Positions 34,435 through 43,180 are shown, counted from the first letter of the stretch. The stretch is DNA of 64,000 nucleotides from Robbsia sp. KACC 23696 (GCF_039852015.1 NZ_CP156627.1:496001-560000), one strand, 5' to 3'. The notes: a model not told the origin generated them from the sequence alone. Numbers and translations are program-made.

Positions 34435-34857
34435 TCAGTTGCTGTCGTTATTGTCTGCCGGCGCCGTATGCCGGAGCTGCACGACGCATTGTCGGAACGT
34501 ACTCACTTGAACCTGCACCGGCGTCATGTATTCGGATAGCCGGTACGTCGCTTCGATCACTTTGGGCGAACGCGTCTGGCGACTATAGCGTTGCTCTTCT
34601 TCATCGAGCGGGACGCCGTTCTGGTGATCATTGGCAAACGTCCAAGCCAGATCGGCCAGGGAATGACAGGCTTCTTGAATCCGATCGGTGCGTAACGTTG
34701 CCGCGTGTGCGCAAGCGACAATCGCCGCTGGGCTAGCCAGCAAAATGAGCGTCAGGACCTTTCTCCACTGCTGAGATCGTGTCCTGCTTCTCAGCGTGCA
34801 AGGCGCCACCGGCCCGCGCTTTTCCCCATCTAACCGACGCACATTACCCCCGAGCAC
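34435..34857 (-). CDS. Small exported protein of unknown function
   Basis: A 140-residue frame with a hydrophobic signal-like segment (VLTLILLASPAAIVACAHAA, about residues 34-53), so the mature part is about 87 residues, with two cysteines (HSLAD and RQCVVQL regions) that could form a disulfide. I recognise no family. The N-terminal 30 residues before the signal are Arg-rich and the true start may be later. The downstream neighbour converges. Confidence 0.5.
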   Translation of the reverse strand: MLGGNVRRLDGEKRGPVAPCTLRSRTRSQQWRKVLTLILLASPAAIVACAHAATLRTDRIQEACHSLADLAWTFANDHQNGVPLDEEEQRYSRQTRSPKVIEATYRLSEYMTPVQVQVSTFRQCVVQLRHTAPADNNDSN

Positions 34858-35037
34858 GACCAGTGCAGTGCTTATCGCACTATTTTGAGACTGACCCGCG
34901 GAAAGCGCGCAATCCGCGGGTCAGTCGTTTTCGTTTTTTATTTTTACATCTTACTTAAGATTTCTATTTTTTCATTACGATACTAAACTGTCAACTCTAA
35001 GATGCCGCGTCTCGGATAGTGCAAAAAACCCGACATA

Positions 35038-36059
35038 TCACGATGCCGGGCGCAACGTCGCGATCAAGGCGATAAGTCGCTCGACATCGAGCGGTTTAGT
35101 GAAATGTTCATCGAAGCCGGCAGCGAATGCGGCCTCGCGATCCCACGGGAGACCGTAGCCCGTAACGGCAATCAACGTGACGCGCGAACCCAGCATCGTC
35201 CGCACACGCCGCGCCAGTTCATATCCGTCCATATCCGGCAGCCCGATGTCTAAGAGACAGAGATCCGGAAGATCGTGCTGCACGCGGCTTAATGCAGGTG
35301 TCGGATGGTATGCGACCATCGTATCGTGGCCTAATTCCTGCACAAGCATAGATAACACCTCCGCCGCGTCCTCGATGTCGTCCACGACGAGTACTTTCAA
35401 ACGATGCTCCGCGCTGACATGAGCGGATAGGGCGAATGTCGGTGGTTTAACGACCTCTCTTTCTCGTGCAACCCGCGGCAGCGTCACGGTAAAGCGGCTT
35501 CCCTTACCGAGCCCTCGCTTTGCGCCTGGACGCTGCCGCCCTGTAGTTCGACAAGGCTTCTCACAAGTGCCAGGCCGATCCCCAATCCGCCCGCGGTACG
35601 GTCCGATGTCCGCTCGGCTTGGACGAACATCTCAAAACAATGGCCCAATAACTCGGTCGACATGCCCACGCCAGTGTCGATGACGCAGAGATGAACAGTG
35701 CTGTCCACCGAGAGTTCAACGGCGATATGACCATTTTCGGGGGTGTAACGCGCCGCGTTTGTCAGCAGGTTCGTGAGCACCTGCAACAGGCGTTTCGGAT
35801 CGCCTCGTACCAGCGTCGTCTCCGGCGAGGTGTGCAGTGCCAGTTTGTGACGTCTCGATTCGATCAGCGGCCGCACCTGTTCAACCGCTTCCACCACGCT
35901 CTGGTAGACGTCGACAATCTCCTCTTCGAGCTTTACCTGCCCGCGCGTGACGCGCGAGACATCGAGCAGATCATCGACCAAGCTCGTCATGTGTTTGACC
36001 TGACGCACGGCTTGCGCTCGACCAGTTTGATCGCGCGTTGCCCCGCCGACGCGCATCAC
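35038..36059 (-). pseudogene. Broken hybrid histidine kinase (kinase half plus receiver, frameshifted)
   Basis: The 5' frame (35484-36059) holds the end of a DHp helix (RQVKHMTSLVDDLLDVSRVTRGQ) and a HATPase domain with N box TNLLTNAARYTPENG, DTGVGM and GGLGIGLALVRSLVELQGGS, but no H-box histidine. The next frame (35038-35487) holds a receiver domain with VVDDIEDAAEVL, the acceptor Asp in LCLLDIGLPDMDGYEL and Lys in FTKPLD. Around 35500 the second frame reads GKGSRFTVTLPRV in place of the expected kinase end, so one missing base splits what was one gene. The 5' end with sensor and H box is also missing. Confidence 0.72.
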
Positions 36060-36065
36060 CCTAGC

Positions 36066-36233
36066 CTATCCCAAAAAATGACGGCGTTCATGATGCACGA
36101 AGCCGACTTCATCTTGACGGGAAAGGCCGCCAGCATCCGATACCTGCATCACGCCTTGAAACAAGGCGGCCTCGCGGCGTCCCGCTTGCGCGTCAAAGCG
36201 TATTGGGGGGAGGGAAAGACGGGGCTGGATTGA
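36066..36233 (+). pseudogene. C-terminal remnant of a siderophore-interacting-protein-like gene
   Basis: A short plus-strand frame encodes FILTGKAASIRYLHHALKQGG and ends RLRVKAYWGEGKTGLD, which resembles the C-terminus of siderophore-interacting FAD/NAD(P)-binding proteins. No upstream part is found because the broken kinase gene begins directly next to it. The family assignment is tentative. Confidence 0.35.
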
Positions 36234-36359
36234 ATCGCGCAGCCGCGCGGCGCGGCGCGGCGCGGCCGAGCGCACTGCGCAAAATGGCGGGCGTGTCGTT
36301 CCCTGCAACTGGTCGTCGAAGAGGTGGAACAGATGCGGCGCTTTCGCGGCCGTCACGCC

Positions 36360-37319
36360 TCAGACCAGCACGACCTGAATGCCGTACTTGCGAGCGAACT
36401 TCTCGAACGTTTCTTGCAATGTTTTCGAACTAACGACCTTGAAGGACTTGTTCTTCAGAGCGATGTTCTTCAAGTCGGCTTCGGCATTGGTCAGTTCATG
36501 ATTCGAAATGACAATCTTCGCTATATCGCGATCGAAGTTCAGTCCGCCGTGAACGTGGGCTTCGATATAGGCGGTATCCCCTAATCCGGGTACCTGCAAT
36601 GCTGTCCCCAACGACACGCCTTTATACGCGTCGTATAGCGCCTTGAGCATCGTATCGGGCATATTCGCGATCAACCGGTCCATGTTCAGGAAGCTCGCGG
36701 TCTTGTCGCCCAATGCTGCGCGTAGCCGCGCATTGCCGGCCTCGTCGAAGGAGTCGGTGTGCACGTAGGTGGCATTGTGTTTCACATGCTCCTTCAGGAC
36801 CATGTGCGACTTACCCCATTGTCCCGCCGATCCGTGTAGCAACTGCGCGTAGTTCAATGCGGCGTATTTCGGACGAATCGATGGCTCGAACGTCAACTCG
36901 CTCTTCTTGCCGAACTGACGCAAGCGCCGCAATACATCAGCGTGGACGCTAGCGGGTTTCGCCTTCGTTCCGCTGTAGTCGAACATCGCTTCCTCGGCCT
37001 CGTCGCGTGCCGTGATGTAGCTACTGCCGCCCCACTTGTTGCCCCCTTCGAACTGGCTCACGTACCCGGTGCCGCGCGGCTGGCGGTTAAAAAACTTGTA
37101 GGCGGCAAAATTGATTGTCAGATCGGCAGTCTGCAAATGCTCGGTCAGTCTTTTCAGAACGGGGTACGCCTGGATGATCGGCACGCCCAGAACGCCAAAG
37201 ACCCGCAGAAGGGCCTTTTCGCGGTCGGTCGATGCGCTTACCTCTGCCGCCATTCCGACCAGTGAGGCGGCGTCGCGCGCGGCCAGTCGAGCGAGAACCT
37301 GATTTCTTTCGCGTGTCAT
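36360..37319 (-). CDS. DUF3626-like protein of unknown function
   Basis: The 319-residue frame starts at an ATG with GGGCGGGAA before it. It lacks a signal peptide. The middle carries RPKYAALNYAQLLHGSAGQWGKSHMVLK followed by NATYVHTDSFDEAG, and later YIEAHVHGGLNFDRDI, blocks similar to DUF3626 proteins. The protein is Lys/Asn-rich compared with its neighbours. No proven activity is known to me; the Y/S/E pattern and the patchwork surroundings recall some bacterial effector or toxin proteins, but this is a guess. It is surrounded by gene remnants, suggesting transfer. Confidence 0.6.
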   Translation of the reverse strand: MTRERNQVLARLAARDAASLVGMAAEVSASTDREKALLRVFGVLGVPIIQAYPVLKRLTEHLQTADLTINFAAYKFFNRQPRGTGYVSQFEGGNKWGGSSYITARDEAEEAMFDYSGTKAKPASVHADVLRRLRQFGKKSELTFEPSIRPKYAALNYAQLLHGSAGQWGKSHMVLKEHVKHNATYVHTDSFDEAGNARLRAALGDKTASFLNMDRLIANMPDTMLKALYDAYKGVSLGTALQVPGLGDTAYIEAHVHGGLNFDRDIAKIVISNHELTNAEADLKNIALKNKSFKVVSSKTLQETFEKFARKYGIQVVLV

Positions 37320-37808
37320 TTCCCGCCCCGAGCGATGTGGTCTTTTATAACGTTTTCATAAAGCTCTTTTAGCGGGAAATGCCCGCGAAAAATGGGCCAT
37401 GCCTGCGCAGAGCGTGAAGTTGAGCGTATTTAAACACGCAATATTGCGTGCCGCAATCCCGGGAATCTGACAGCAGGGAACGCGCAGGCGGGCGGTGCTC
37501 CGACAATGCGGCGACGAGGAAAAACCTGCGAAACAGCAGCAGTACCGGATGAGGCCTGCGACATCAATCATCGGGTTATCGAACCGGCGGCCAGCAACAA
37601 CCCACGCTAATGCCACCGGGATAGTTAATCAGCCACTGAACCCAGCTACTCGTGCAACCGCGTACCGTCGCCGCGCCAGTGACTTTCTTGAGTCAACCGC
37701 TGGGGGTTCCCCCGGTACGGTAGGCATCTCTGGCCTATGAGCTGCGCTTAGGAAGACGTGCATGAGCAGCCAGCGAATCGCCGTTGTGCCAATCGTGGCC
37801 CATCACGC
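37320..37808. other. Gene-free stretch between the DUF3626-like and LysE-like genes
   Basis: No credible coding region is seen. Short frames on both strands are rich in Cys, Arg or Thr and have no recognisable family. A short G5-TT-C5 hairpin lies near 37700. The stretch may be remains of lost genes. Confidence 0.55.
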
Positions 37809-38435
37809 TTAGAGTTTCTCAGCGGCGACTTTCACACCCAGACCGATGAACAGGCCGCCCAGCGCCTTCGTGAGCCATACCGAGATAGTCGGATTCTGCC
37901 GTAATGCGGTCGTCAATTTGGCTGCCAGGAATACATAAATGACGCTCGTCGTGATGCCGACCATATTGCCCGCGATCCCCAGTTCAATGATGTGCAACGC
38001 AGCGCTGGCATCGCGCGGATCAATGAATTGAGGCAGGAAGGCTAGGAAAAAAAGGCCAACCTTGGGATTCAGAACATCACTCAAAAAACCTTGTATAAAC
38101 GCGCGCCATAACGTCCGTACCTTGGGTTTTACATCCGCTGGACCCACTTTGCCGTTCGACCGGAAAGCACAATATCCCATGTAAAAGAGATATCCGGCCC
38201 CAATCCACTTCACGACAGTGAAAGCAGTCGCCGAGGCCATGACAAGTGCAGATAGCCCGGTAGCAGCGCAAATAAGGTGAACGTAAGCACCCAGATTGAT
38301 CCCAATGGCCGTGCAGATTCCCGCTTTACGCCCTTGCGCGACCGTACGTCCGAGCAGAAGCACCATGTCAGGGCCGGGAACGAGGCACAAAATCAAACTT
38401 GCTGTGACGAACACGGCATAGGTATGCATCCCCAA
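37809..38435 (-). CDS. LysE/RhtB-family exporter
   Basis: 208 residues with about six membrane segments and the LysE family blocks: FVTASLILCLVPGPDMVLLLGRTVAQGRKAGICTAIGINLG at the start and FIQGFLSDVLNPKVGLFFLAFLPQFIDP in the middle. It should export amino acids or related compounds. A different member of the family lies at 11336; the two differ in sequence, so they are not a recent duplication. It is separated from the TetR gene that follows on the same strand by about 100 bases. Confidence 0.85.
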   Translation of the reverse strand: MGMHTYAVFVTASLILCLVPGPDMVLLLGRTVAQGRKAGICTAIGINLGAYVHLICAATGLSALVMASATAFTVVKWIGAGYLFYMGYCAFRSNGKVGPADVKPKVRTLWRAFIQGFLSDVLNPKVGLFFLAFLPQFIDPRDASAALHIIELGIAGNMVGITTSVIYVFLAAKLTTALRQNPTISVWLTKALGGLFIGLGVKVAAEKL

Positions 38436-38538
38436 AGCTCACCTCCCATTTTGATGTGCACGACAAGTCCGACGCCGATAAGCGAAGGAAACAAGGCGTC
38501 GGCCTGCAACGCCAGCGGGATGTCCCTCAACGACCTGC

Positions 38539-39105
38539 CTATTTAATCACCCTGTCGGGCGAATCTATCAGAATGGCGCTCGAAATGAGGTCGAAGAGTC
38601 GACCGCCCCGTTGTGCGAACGCAGACTGGTCGGCGAGCCAGCCGAGTGACGACATCAGGGCAAACAAATCGACGCCATCCATATCGCTTCGCGCCACCCC
38701 CGCTTTCTGTGCCGCTAGCAGCAGCCGTGCGCAAGATGCGTGTACCGCCGCGCATGATGCGTAGAGCGCGGAATCGGGGTCCTCGTGGGCGCTAGCCATC
38801 AACGCCGTGACGCCGCTGTAGGTGTGGACAAAAGCCACGCCCTCACGGAACCACGAAATAAGCGCCTCGCCGGGCGGCTTCGACGTTTCGAGCGCGACGG
38901 CTTTCTGCGTCAGTGCATCCAGATTCTCCCGGAGCAGCGCATCGAACAACGCTTCCCGCGTAGGGAAATGACGCAAAAGCGTCGCCAAACCGACCTCTGC
39001 GCGACGCGCGATATCACGCATGGATGCATCCGCCCCATGCTCGGCAACGACGCACCGCGCAACGGCAAGCACATGGTCGTAATTCTTTTTCGCGTCGGCA
39101 CGCAT
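38539..39105 (-). CDS. TetR-family repressor
   Basis: About 188 residues. The N-terminal helix-turn-helix reads ARCVVAEHGADASMRDIARRAEVGLATLLRHFPTREALFDALL (about residues 14-58), followed by an all-helical ligand domain. The ATG at 39105 begins 9 bases before a -35 element that points to the divergent SDR gene. Two identical palindromes in that gap are the expected operators, so it probably represses the SDR gene and itself. Extending the frame to 39231 would put coding sequence over the operators. Confidence 0.86.
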   Translation of the reverse strand: MRADAKKNYDHVLAVARCVVAEHGADASMRDIARRAEVGLATLLRHFPTREALFDALLRENLDALTQKAVALETSKPPGEALISWFREGVAFVHTYSGVTALMASAHEDPDSALYASCAAVHASCARLLLAAQKAGVARSDMDGVDLFALMSSLGWLADQSAFAQRGGRLFDLISSAILIDSPDRVIK

Positions 39106-39113
39106 AATGACTC

Positions 39114-39142
39114 TTGACAAGTGGATCAGTGATCCATATATT
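39114..39142 (+). promoter_or_regulatory. Sigma-70 promoter of the SDR gene
   Basis: TTGACA (39114-39119), a 17-base spacer, TATATT (39137-39142). The first TetR operator fills the spacer almost exactly. Confidence 0.75.
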
Positions 39143-39169
39143 TCACATTGAATGTGGATCAGTGATCCA
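39122..39169. promoter_or_regulatory. Paired TetR operators
   Basis: TGGATCA-G-TGATCCA occurs at 39122-39136 and again at 39155-39169. Each is a perfect 7-1-7 palindrome and their starts are 33 bases apart, about three helical turns. One lies between -35 and -10, the other just past the transcription start, so binding would block transcription of the SDR gene. Confidence 0.78.
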
Positions 39170-39229
39170 TAAGATACCTCGGATTGGCGAAAATGGGAAT
39201 ACGCAGTCCGATACCCAACGGGAGACATC

Positions 39230-39964
39230 ATGGGAAAGCTTCAAGGTAAAGTTGCGGTCGTCACAGGTGGCGCTACGGGCATCGGTCTTGCCGCGGCCAA
39301 GCGTTTTATCGAGGACGGTGCTTTCGTCTTCATCTTCGGCCGTCGGCAGGACGCACTGGACGCCGCGCTTGCCACGCTCGGGCCCAATGCCCGCGCGGTC
39401 AAAGGCTCGGTCTCCGACCCGGCCGACCTCGACCGACTCTACGCAGCGGTGAAGGCGGAGCGCGGCACACTCGACATCGTTTTCGCCAATGCAGGGGCAG
39501 GAAGTCAGGCCGTACTGGGCAAAATCACCGCCGAGCACATCGACGAGACGTTCGATACCAACGTGAAGGGAACCATTTTCACGGTCCAGCAGGCCCTCCC
39601 GCTAATGGGGTCAGGCGCCTCGATCATTCTGACCGGGTCGAGCGCGGGGACCACAGGCGCGCCGGGAATGACCGCGTATAGCGCGAGCAAAGCGGCAGTC
39701 CGCAACCTGGCGCGGACCTGGGCGGAAGACCTGAAGGGAACGGGCATACGCGTCAACGTCCTGTCGCCCGGTGCCACGGCGACCGAACTCGCGAAGGCGG
39801 CGCTAGGAGAAGAAGGTCAGAAGATCTATGCGTCGATGACGCCGCTGCAACGCATGGCAGATCCGTCGGAGATCGGTGCTGCGGCAGCGTTCCTGGCTTC
39901 GTCGGACAGCAGCTTCATGACCGCCAGTGAACTTGCCGTCGACGGCGGCCTGGCGCAACTGTAA
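39230..39964 (+). CDS. Short-chain dehydrogenase/reductase (SDR)
   Basis: The 244-residue classical SDR has the cofactor motif VVTGGATGIGLAAAKRF, the NAG strand (VFANAGAG), and the catalytic triad in SIILTGSSAGTTGAPGMTAYSASKAAV (Ser, Tyr, Lys). The C-terminal block reads ASSDSSFMTASELAVDGGLAQL. The substrate is probably a ketone or quinone. It diverges from a TetR repressor gene and is followed at 40030 by another NAD(P)-binding protein. Confidence 0.88.
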   Translation: MGKLQGKVAVVTGGATGIGLAAAKRFIEDGAFVFIFGRRQDALDAALATLGPNARAVKGSVSDPADLDRLYAAVKAERGTLDIVFANAGAGSQAVLGKITAEHIDETFDTNVKGTIFTVQQALPLMGSGASIILTGSSAGTTGAPGMTAYSASKAAVRNLARTWAEDLKGTGIRVNVLSPGATATELAKAALGEEGQKIYASMTPLQRMADPSEIGAAAAFLASSDSSFMTASELAVDGGLAQL

Positions 39965-40029
39965 CGCCTGACGTCCTACGGCGCGTCGTAGGACGTGTGC
40001 GGCGACCAGACTCATAAAAGGGGAAAGCT

Positions 40030-40629
40030 ATGCGTTACGCAATTATCGGGTTCGGCAATATCGGCCAGGCTCTAGCCAAGGCGTTTGCCCGGAAAAGCAT
40101 CGACGTATCGGTTGCCGCCAGCCGCGACCCGGAAAGTTTTGCTTCGATCGCGGCAGCGATCGGGCCGAAAGTCATTCCAACAACGTTGTCGGAAGCCGTC
40201 GAGGCCGACGTGCTCTTTCTGGCGGTGCGTTTCGAATCGCATCAAGACGTCGCCAAGGTGCTCCCGTCCTGGACGGGAAAGACCCTCATCGACGTCACGA
40301 ATGCGTACGGCGTGCCTCCCGAGGAATTGCGCGGACGTCCCTCCTCCAAGGCCGTTGAGCAGGCCTTCTCCGGCGCAAAACTGGTGAAGGGCTTCAACCA
40401 TCTAGGCGCCGCTGTGCTCGCGCAAGATCCGGCCGTAAAGGGCGGTCGTCGTGTCGTGTTCCTGGCAAGCGACGATGACACCGCCGCCGCGCAGGTTGGC
40501 GAGCTTGCGGAAGCGCTGGGGTTCGCGCCGGTCAAACTGGGCGGTCTTTCGGAAGGTGGACTGCTGGTACAGGCACGGGGGAAAAGCTGGGGTCAGCTGA
40601 TCTTCAAGGACTTGGTCAAATTCGATTAA
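40030..40629 (+). CDS. NADPH-dependent F420 reductase-like oxidoreductase
   Basis: 199 residues starting with a Rossmann motif (RYAIIGFGNIGQALAKAFARKSIDV) and the family blocks VLFLAVRFESHQDVAKVL, TLIDVTNAYGVPPEEL and LVKGFNHLGAAVLA. Bacteria of this kind do not usually make F420, and members here are thought to act on other NADPH-linked substrates. GGGAAAG precedes the ATG. It lies 65 bases after the SDR gene and is probably co-regulated. Confidence 0.82.
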   Translation: MRYAIIGFGNIGQALAKAFARKSIDVSVAASRDPESFASIAAAIGPKVIPTTLSEAVEADVLFLAVRFESHQDVAKVLPSWTGKTLIDVTNAYGVPPEELRGRPSSKAVEQAFSGAKLVKGFNHLGAAVLAQDPAVKGGRRVVFLASDDDTAAAQVGELAEALGFAPVKLGGLSEGGLLVQARGKSWGQLIFKDLVKFD

Positions 40630-40685
40630 GCCATCGCGCATCTGGCGAGCACACGTTCAACGTATCGAACTGGATGTCCTGATTT

Positions 40686-41132
40686 CTAGCTCCCTGGAAA
40701 CAGGCATCCACCGCTGCGTACCAAGGCCTTCAACTCCTCACTCACTTCCGTGGGATTCTGTCGCAGTCGGGCAGCAAACACCTTGCTGCCGCGCAGGTAC
40801 GATTTCGCATCGTGCTTCGCGCTCCACAGCGCGATGTTAAGCACGACCGGGATCAGATCCAGACCCTTCTCGGTCAGTGTGTAGAAGTCTTTGCGCCCAT
40901 CGTCAGGATTCGGCGTCCTCGCGAGAATCCCTTGCTCTTCCAGCAACGACAGCCGGGAGGCCAGGACATTGGTCGCGATTCCCTCTTCCGATTTCAGGAA
41001 TTCACCATACGTCTTCTTGCCGGCGAAAACGATGTCGCGAATGATCAGCAGCGACCACTTGTCGCCAAAGATCTCGACACCGTAGTTCACCGCGCAATGG
41101 GACCGAAAGTCTTCTTTGCTCTTTGTCTTCAT
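40686..41132 (-). CDS. HxlR-family winged-helix regulator
   Basis: The 148-residue protein has the HxlR signature: HCAVNYGVEIFGDKWSLLIIRDIVFAGKKTYGEFLKSEEGIATNVLASRLSLLEEQGIL. The N-terminal Cys (about residue 13) is at the position used for redox or electrophile sensing in several HxlR proteins. It diverges from another F420-reductase-like gene across a gap that holds two matching palindromes, so it is probably the local repressor. Confidence 0.87.
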   Translation of the reverse strand: MKTKSKEDFRSHCAVNYGVEIFGDKWSLLIIRDIVFAGKKTYGEFLKSEEGIATNVLASRLSLLEEQGILARTPNPDDGRKDFYTLTEKGLDLIPVVLNIALWSAKHDAKSYLRGSKVFAARLRQNPTEVSEELKALVRSGGCLFPGS

Positions 41133-41149
41133 AGCGTGATGATAACATC

Positions 41150-41197
41150 ACTTGCTTGCCGCAAGTAATTTCTCATTTTCACTTGCTTTCCGCAAGT
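41150..41197. promoter_or_regulatory. Paired HxlR operators
   Basis: ACTTGC-5-GCAAGT occurs at 41150-41166 and 41181-41197, 31 bases apart. Both are perfect six-base inverted repeats with five-base centres, located between the divergent HxlR and oxidoreductase genes. They are the expected operator pair. Confidence 0.75.
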
Positions 41198-41256
41198 GAT
41201 GTGAATAGCATTGTTGTTGAAGCACACGGTCACGCTAACTCTGAGGGAAATCGGAC

Positions 41257-41892
41257 ATGAGCACTATCAGCATCATCGGCACAGGCGGCATGGCTAGGGC
41301 GATAGGCGGTCTGGCCGCAAAGGCCGGATACACCGTCGAGGTCATGAGTCGCGACGTCGTTAAGGCGCGGGCGTTTGCCGAGCAAATCGGCGGCGGCGCG
41401 ACGACGGGCAAATACGGCACACCGCCGGCCGGCTATATCGTCATTCTGGCGGTTCCTTACGGCGCCGTGCTGGAGGTCGTGAAGCAATATGGCAACGCGC
41501 TTGCGGGCAAGATCCTCGTCGACATTACGAATCCCGTCGCCGCTGACCATATGAGTCTCGTCACGCCCATCGACCGTTCCGGCGCGCAGGAGATTGCCAA
41601 GGTCGCGCCTGCCGATGCACCCGTCATCAAGGCATTCAACACCCTTTTCTCCCACGTGCTGGCCGCCGAACGCGCCGAGGGCCAATCGCTGGACGTGTTC
41701 GTCGCCGGGGATCATGCACACGGAAAGGCACGCGTATCGGCTTTCATCGAAAGCCTCGGATTGCGCTCGATGGACATCGGGCCGCTGCCGATGGCGCGGA
41801 CGCTGGAATACGTATGTCTGTTGTCCCTGGGACTTATGACCCACTCGGTCAAGCACTCCCGATTCGCGATCGGCATCAGCCTACTCGCCTGA
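41257..41892 (+). CDS. NADPH-dependent F420 reductase-like oxidoreductase
   Basis: 211 residues with TISIIGTGGMARAIGGLAAKAGYTVEVMSRD (Rossmann), YIVILAVPYGAVLEVV, ILVDITNPVAADHM and APVIKAFNTLFSHVLA. It is related to, but clearly different from, the protein at 40030. A short SAM-independent core and no extra domain. It probably reduces an electrophilic substrate using NADPH and is controlled by the divergent HxlR protein. Confidence 0.82.
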   Translation: MSTISIIGTGGMARAIGGLAAKAGYTVEVMSRDVVKARAFAEQIGGGATTGKYGTPPAGYIVILAVPYGAVLEVVKQYGNALAGKILVDITNPVAADHMSLVTPIDRSGAQEIAKVAPADAPVIKAFNTLFSHVLAAERAEGQSLDVFVAGDHAHGKARVSAFIESLGLRSMDIGPLPMARTLEYVCLLSLGLMTHSVKHSRFAIGISLLA

Positions 41893-41944
41893 TGGCATCG
41901 GCATCGACTTATCTTATATTATCTATTCGTTAAGGATTACTAAC

Positions 41945-42886
41945 ATGCATGTTTTCGTCACTGGCGGGACCGGACATTCCGGCCCGTATATCCTCTCCGA
42001 ACTCATCGGTGCAGGCCACGAGGTCACCGCCTTGGCACGGTCCGACAAAGCTGCCGCAGCAGTGTCCGCGCTCGGCGCCAAGGTGCATCGGGGCAGCCTG
42101 GAGGATCTCGATGGCCTCAAGCAAGCGGCAAAAGCAGCCGATGGCGTTATCCACGTTGCGCACCGGCAAGACCTGATCCCCACCGGCGGGATCAACGCGG
42201 TGGCCGCCGCCGAGCTGCAGATCATGCTGGCGTACGGCGACGCGCTGGAAAGTAGCGGAAAGCCGTTGGTTGTATCGGGAAGCATCGGTTCACCGGGCTG
42301 GGAAGGTCTGGGCCGTTTCGCCACGGAGGAAGATCCTCCCCTCCCCGGCGGCGATCCGCATAAGGGTACGCTGCGGGTTCGCAATATCGTCGAGACGACC
42401 GTCATCGGTCTTGCCGAGCGCGGCGTACGGTCATCCGTCGTTCGTATTCCGGAAATCATGCACAGCACGACCGACAATGCCGGTTTCCTTCCGCTTCTCA
42501 TCGGGCTGGCAAAGGAAAAAGGGATCGTCGGTTACCCGGGAGAGGGCAGAAATCGATGGACTGCGGTGCATGCACGGGACCTCGCCGTCGTGTTTCGCTT
42601 GGCGCTTGAAAAAGGCGCGGCCGGCAAAAACTGGCATGCCGTCGCCGAAGAAGCGATACCGTACCGCGACATCGCGGAGGCGCTTGCAAGCCGTCTGAAA
42701 CTGTCCGCTATCCCTATCCCGGCAGACGTATTGATGCTACCGGGCTATTTTGGCTTCCTCGCGAATCTGGTCACGCTAGACACCCCCGCCTCGAACGCGA
42801 TCACGCGCGAAGTGCTTGGTTGGACCCCCACCCAACCGAGCCTCTTCGCCGATTTGGACAATGGCCATTATTTTCCTGCCGGCTGA
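41945..42886 (+). CDS. NAD-dependent epimerase/dehydratase-type SDR
   Basis: The 313-residue protein begins MHVFVTGGTGHSGPYILSELIGAGHEVTALARS, the extended or atypical SDR pattern, then GAKVHRGSLEDLDGLKQAAKAADGVIHVAH. Further blocks are VVSGSIGSPGW and RSSVVRIPEIMH; the usual Tyr-x-x-x-Lys is not evident, so it may act as a binding or reductase protein rather than an epimerase. It lies 53 bases after the HxlR-linked gene, with which it is probably co-transcribed. Confidence 0.82.
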   Translation: MHVFVTGGTGHSGPYILSELIGAGHEVTALARSDKAAAAVSALGAKVHRGSLEDLDGLKQAAKAADGVIHVAHRQDLIPTGGINAVAAAELQIMLAYGDALESSGKPLVVSGSIGSPGWEGLGRFATEEDPPLPGGDPHKGTLRVRNIVETTVIGLAERGVRSSVVRIPEIMHSTTDNAGFLPLLIGLAKEKGIVGYPGEGRNRWTAVHARDLAVVFRLALEKGAAGKNWHAVAEEAIPYRDIAEALASRLKLSAIPIPADVLMLPGYFGFLANLVTLDTPASNAITREVLGWTPTQPSLFADLDNGHYFPAG

Positions 42887-42889
42887 AAC

Positions 42890-43062
42890 AACGGTCGCGG
42901 GGATAGCGTCTTATGAAGGTAACCATCGTCGCGCCAATGGCGACGGGTTACATGCTTACCTGGAGCGGCAGTTTTTCGAGCGCCTTCGCGCTTGCCGCGA
43001 CAGTGGCCTTGGCCAGGGCAGCCGCCATTCTTCTATTGGTGAGAAGTAACGAAAGGACTGTT
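42890..43062 (+). pseudogene. C-terminal remnant of an MFS transporter
   Basis: The frame from 42913 encodes APMATGYMLTWSGSFSSAFALAATVALARAAAILLLV, a typical final-helix pair of an MFS sugar-acid or aromatic-acid transporter; a -1 frame just before it has VAGIAS, which is the expected preceding sequence. No other part of the gene is present. The next remnant to the right is on the other strand. Confidence 0.5.
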
Positions 43063-43180
43063 ATGGCAAGCTTTCCACTTTCGACTGCTGGAAGCGAGGA
43101 GCACATGACTGGAAAGCAGCCCTGAACCCATCGGTCGAGTCGAAATCGTCGTACCGGCGGTTTTCAGCTTATCGCCCGAA

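Noticed and set aside
37356-37740. Short frames on both strands in the gap before the LysE-like gene
   Set aside because: Cys- or Arg-rich compositions without any known domain; more like non-coding sequence.
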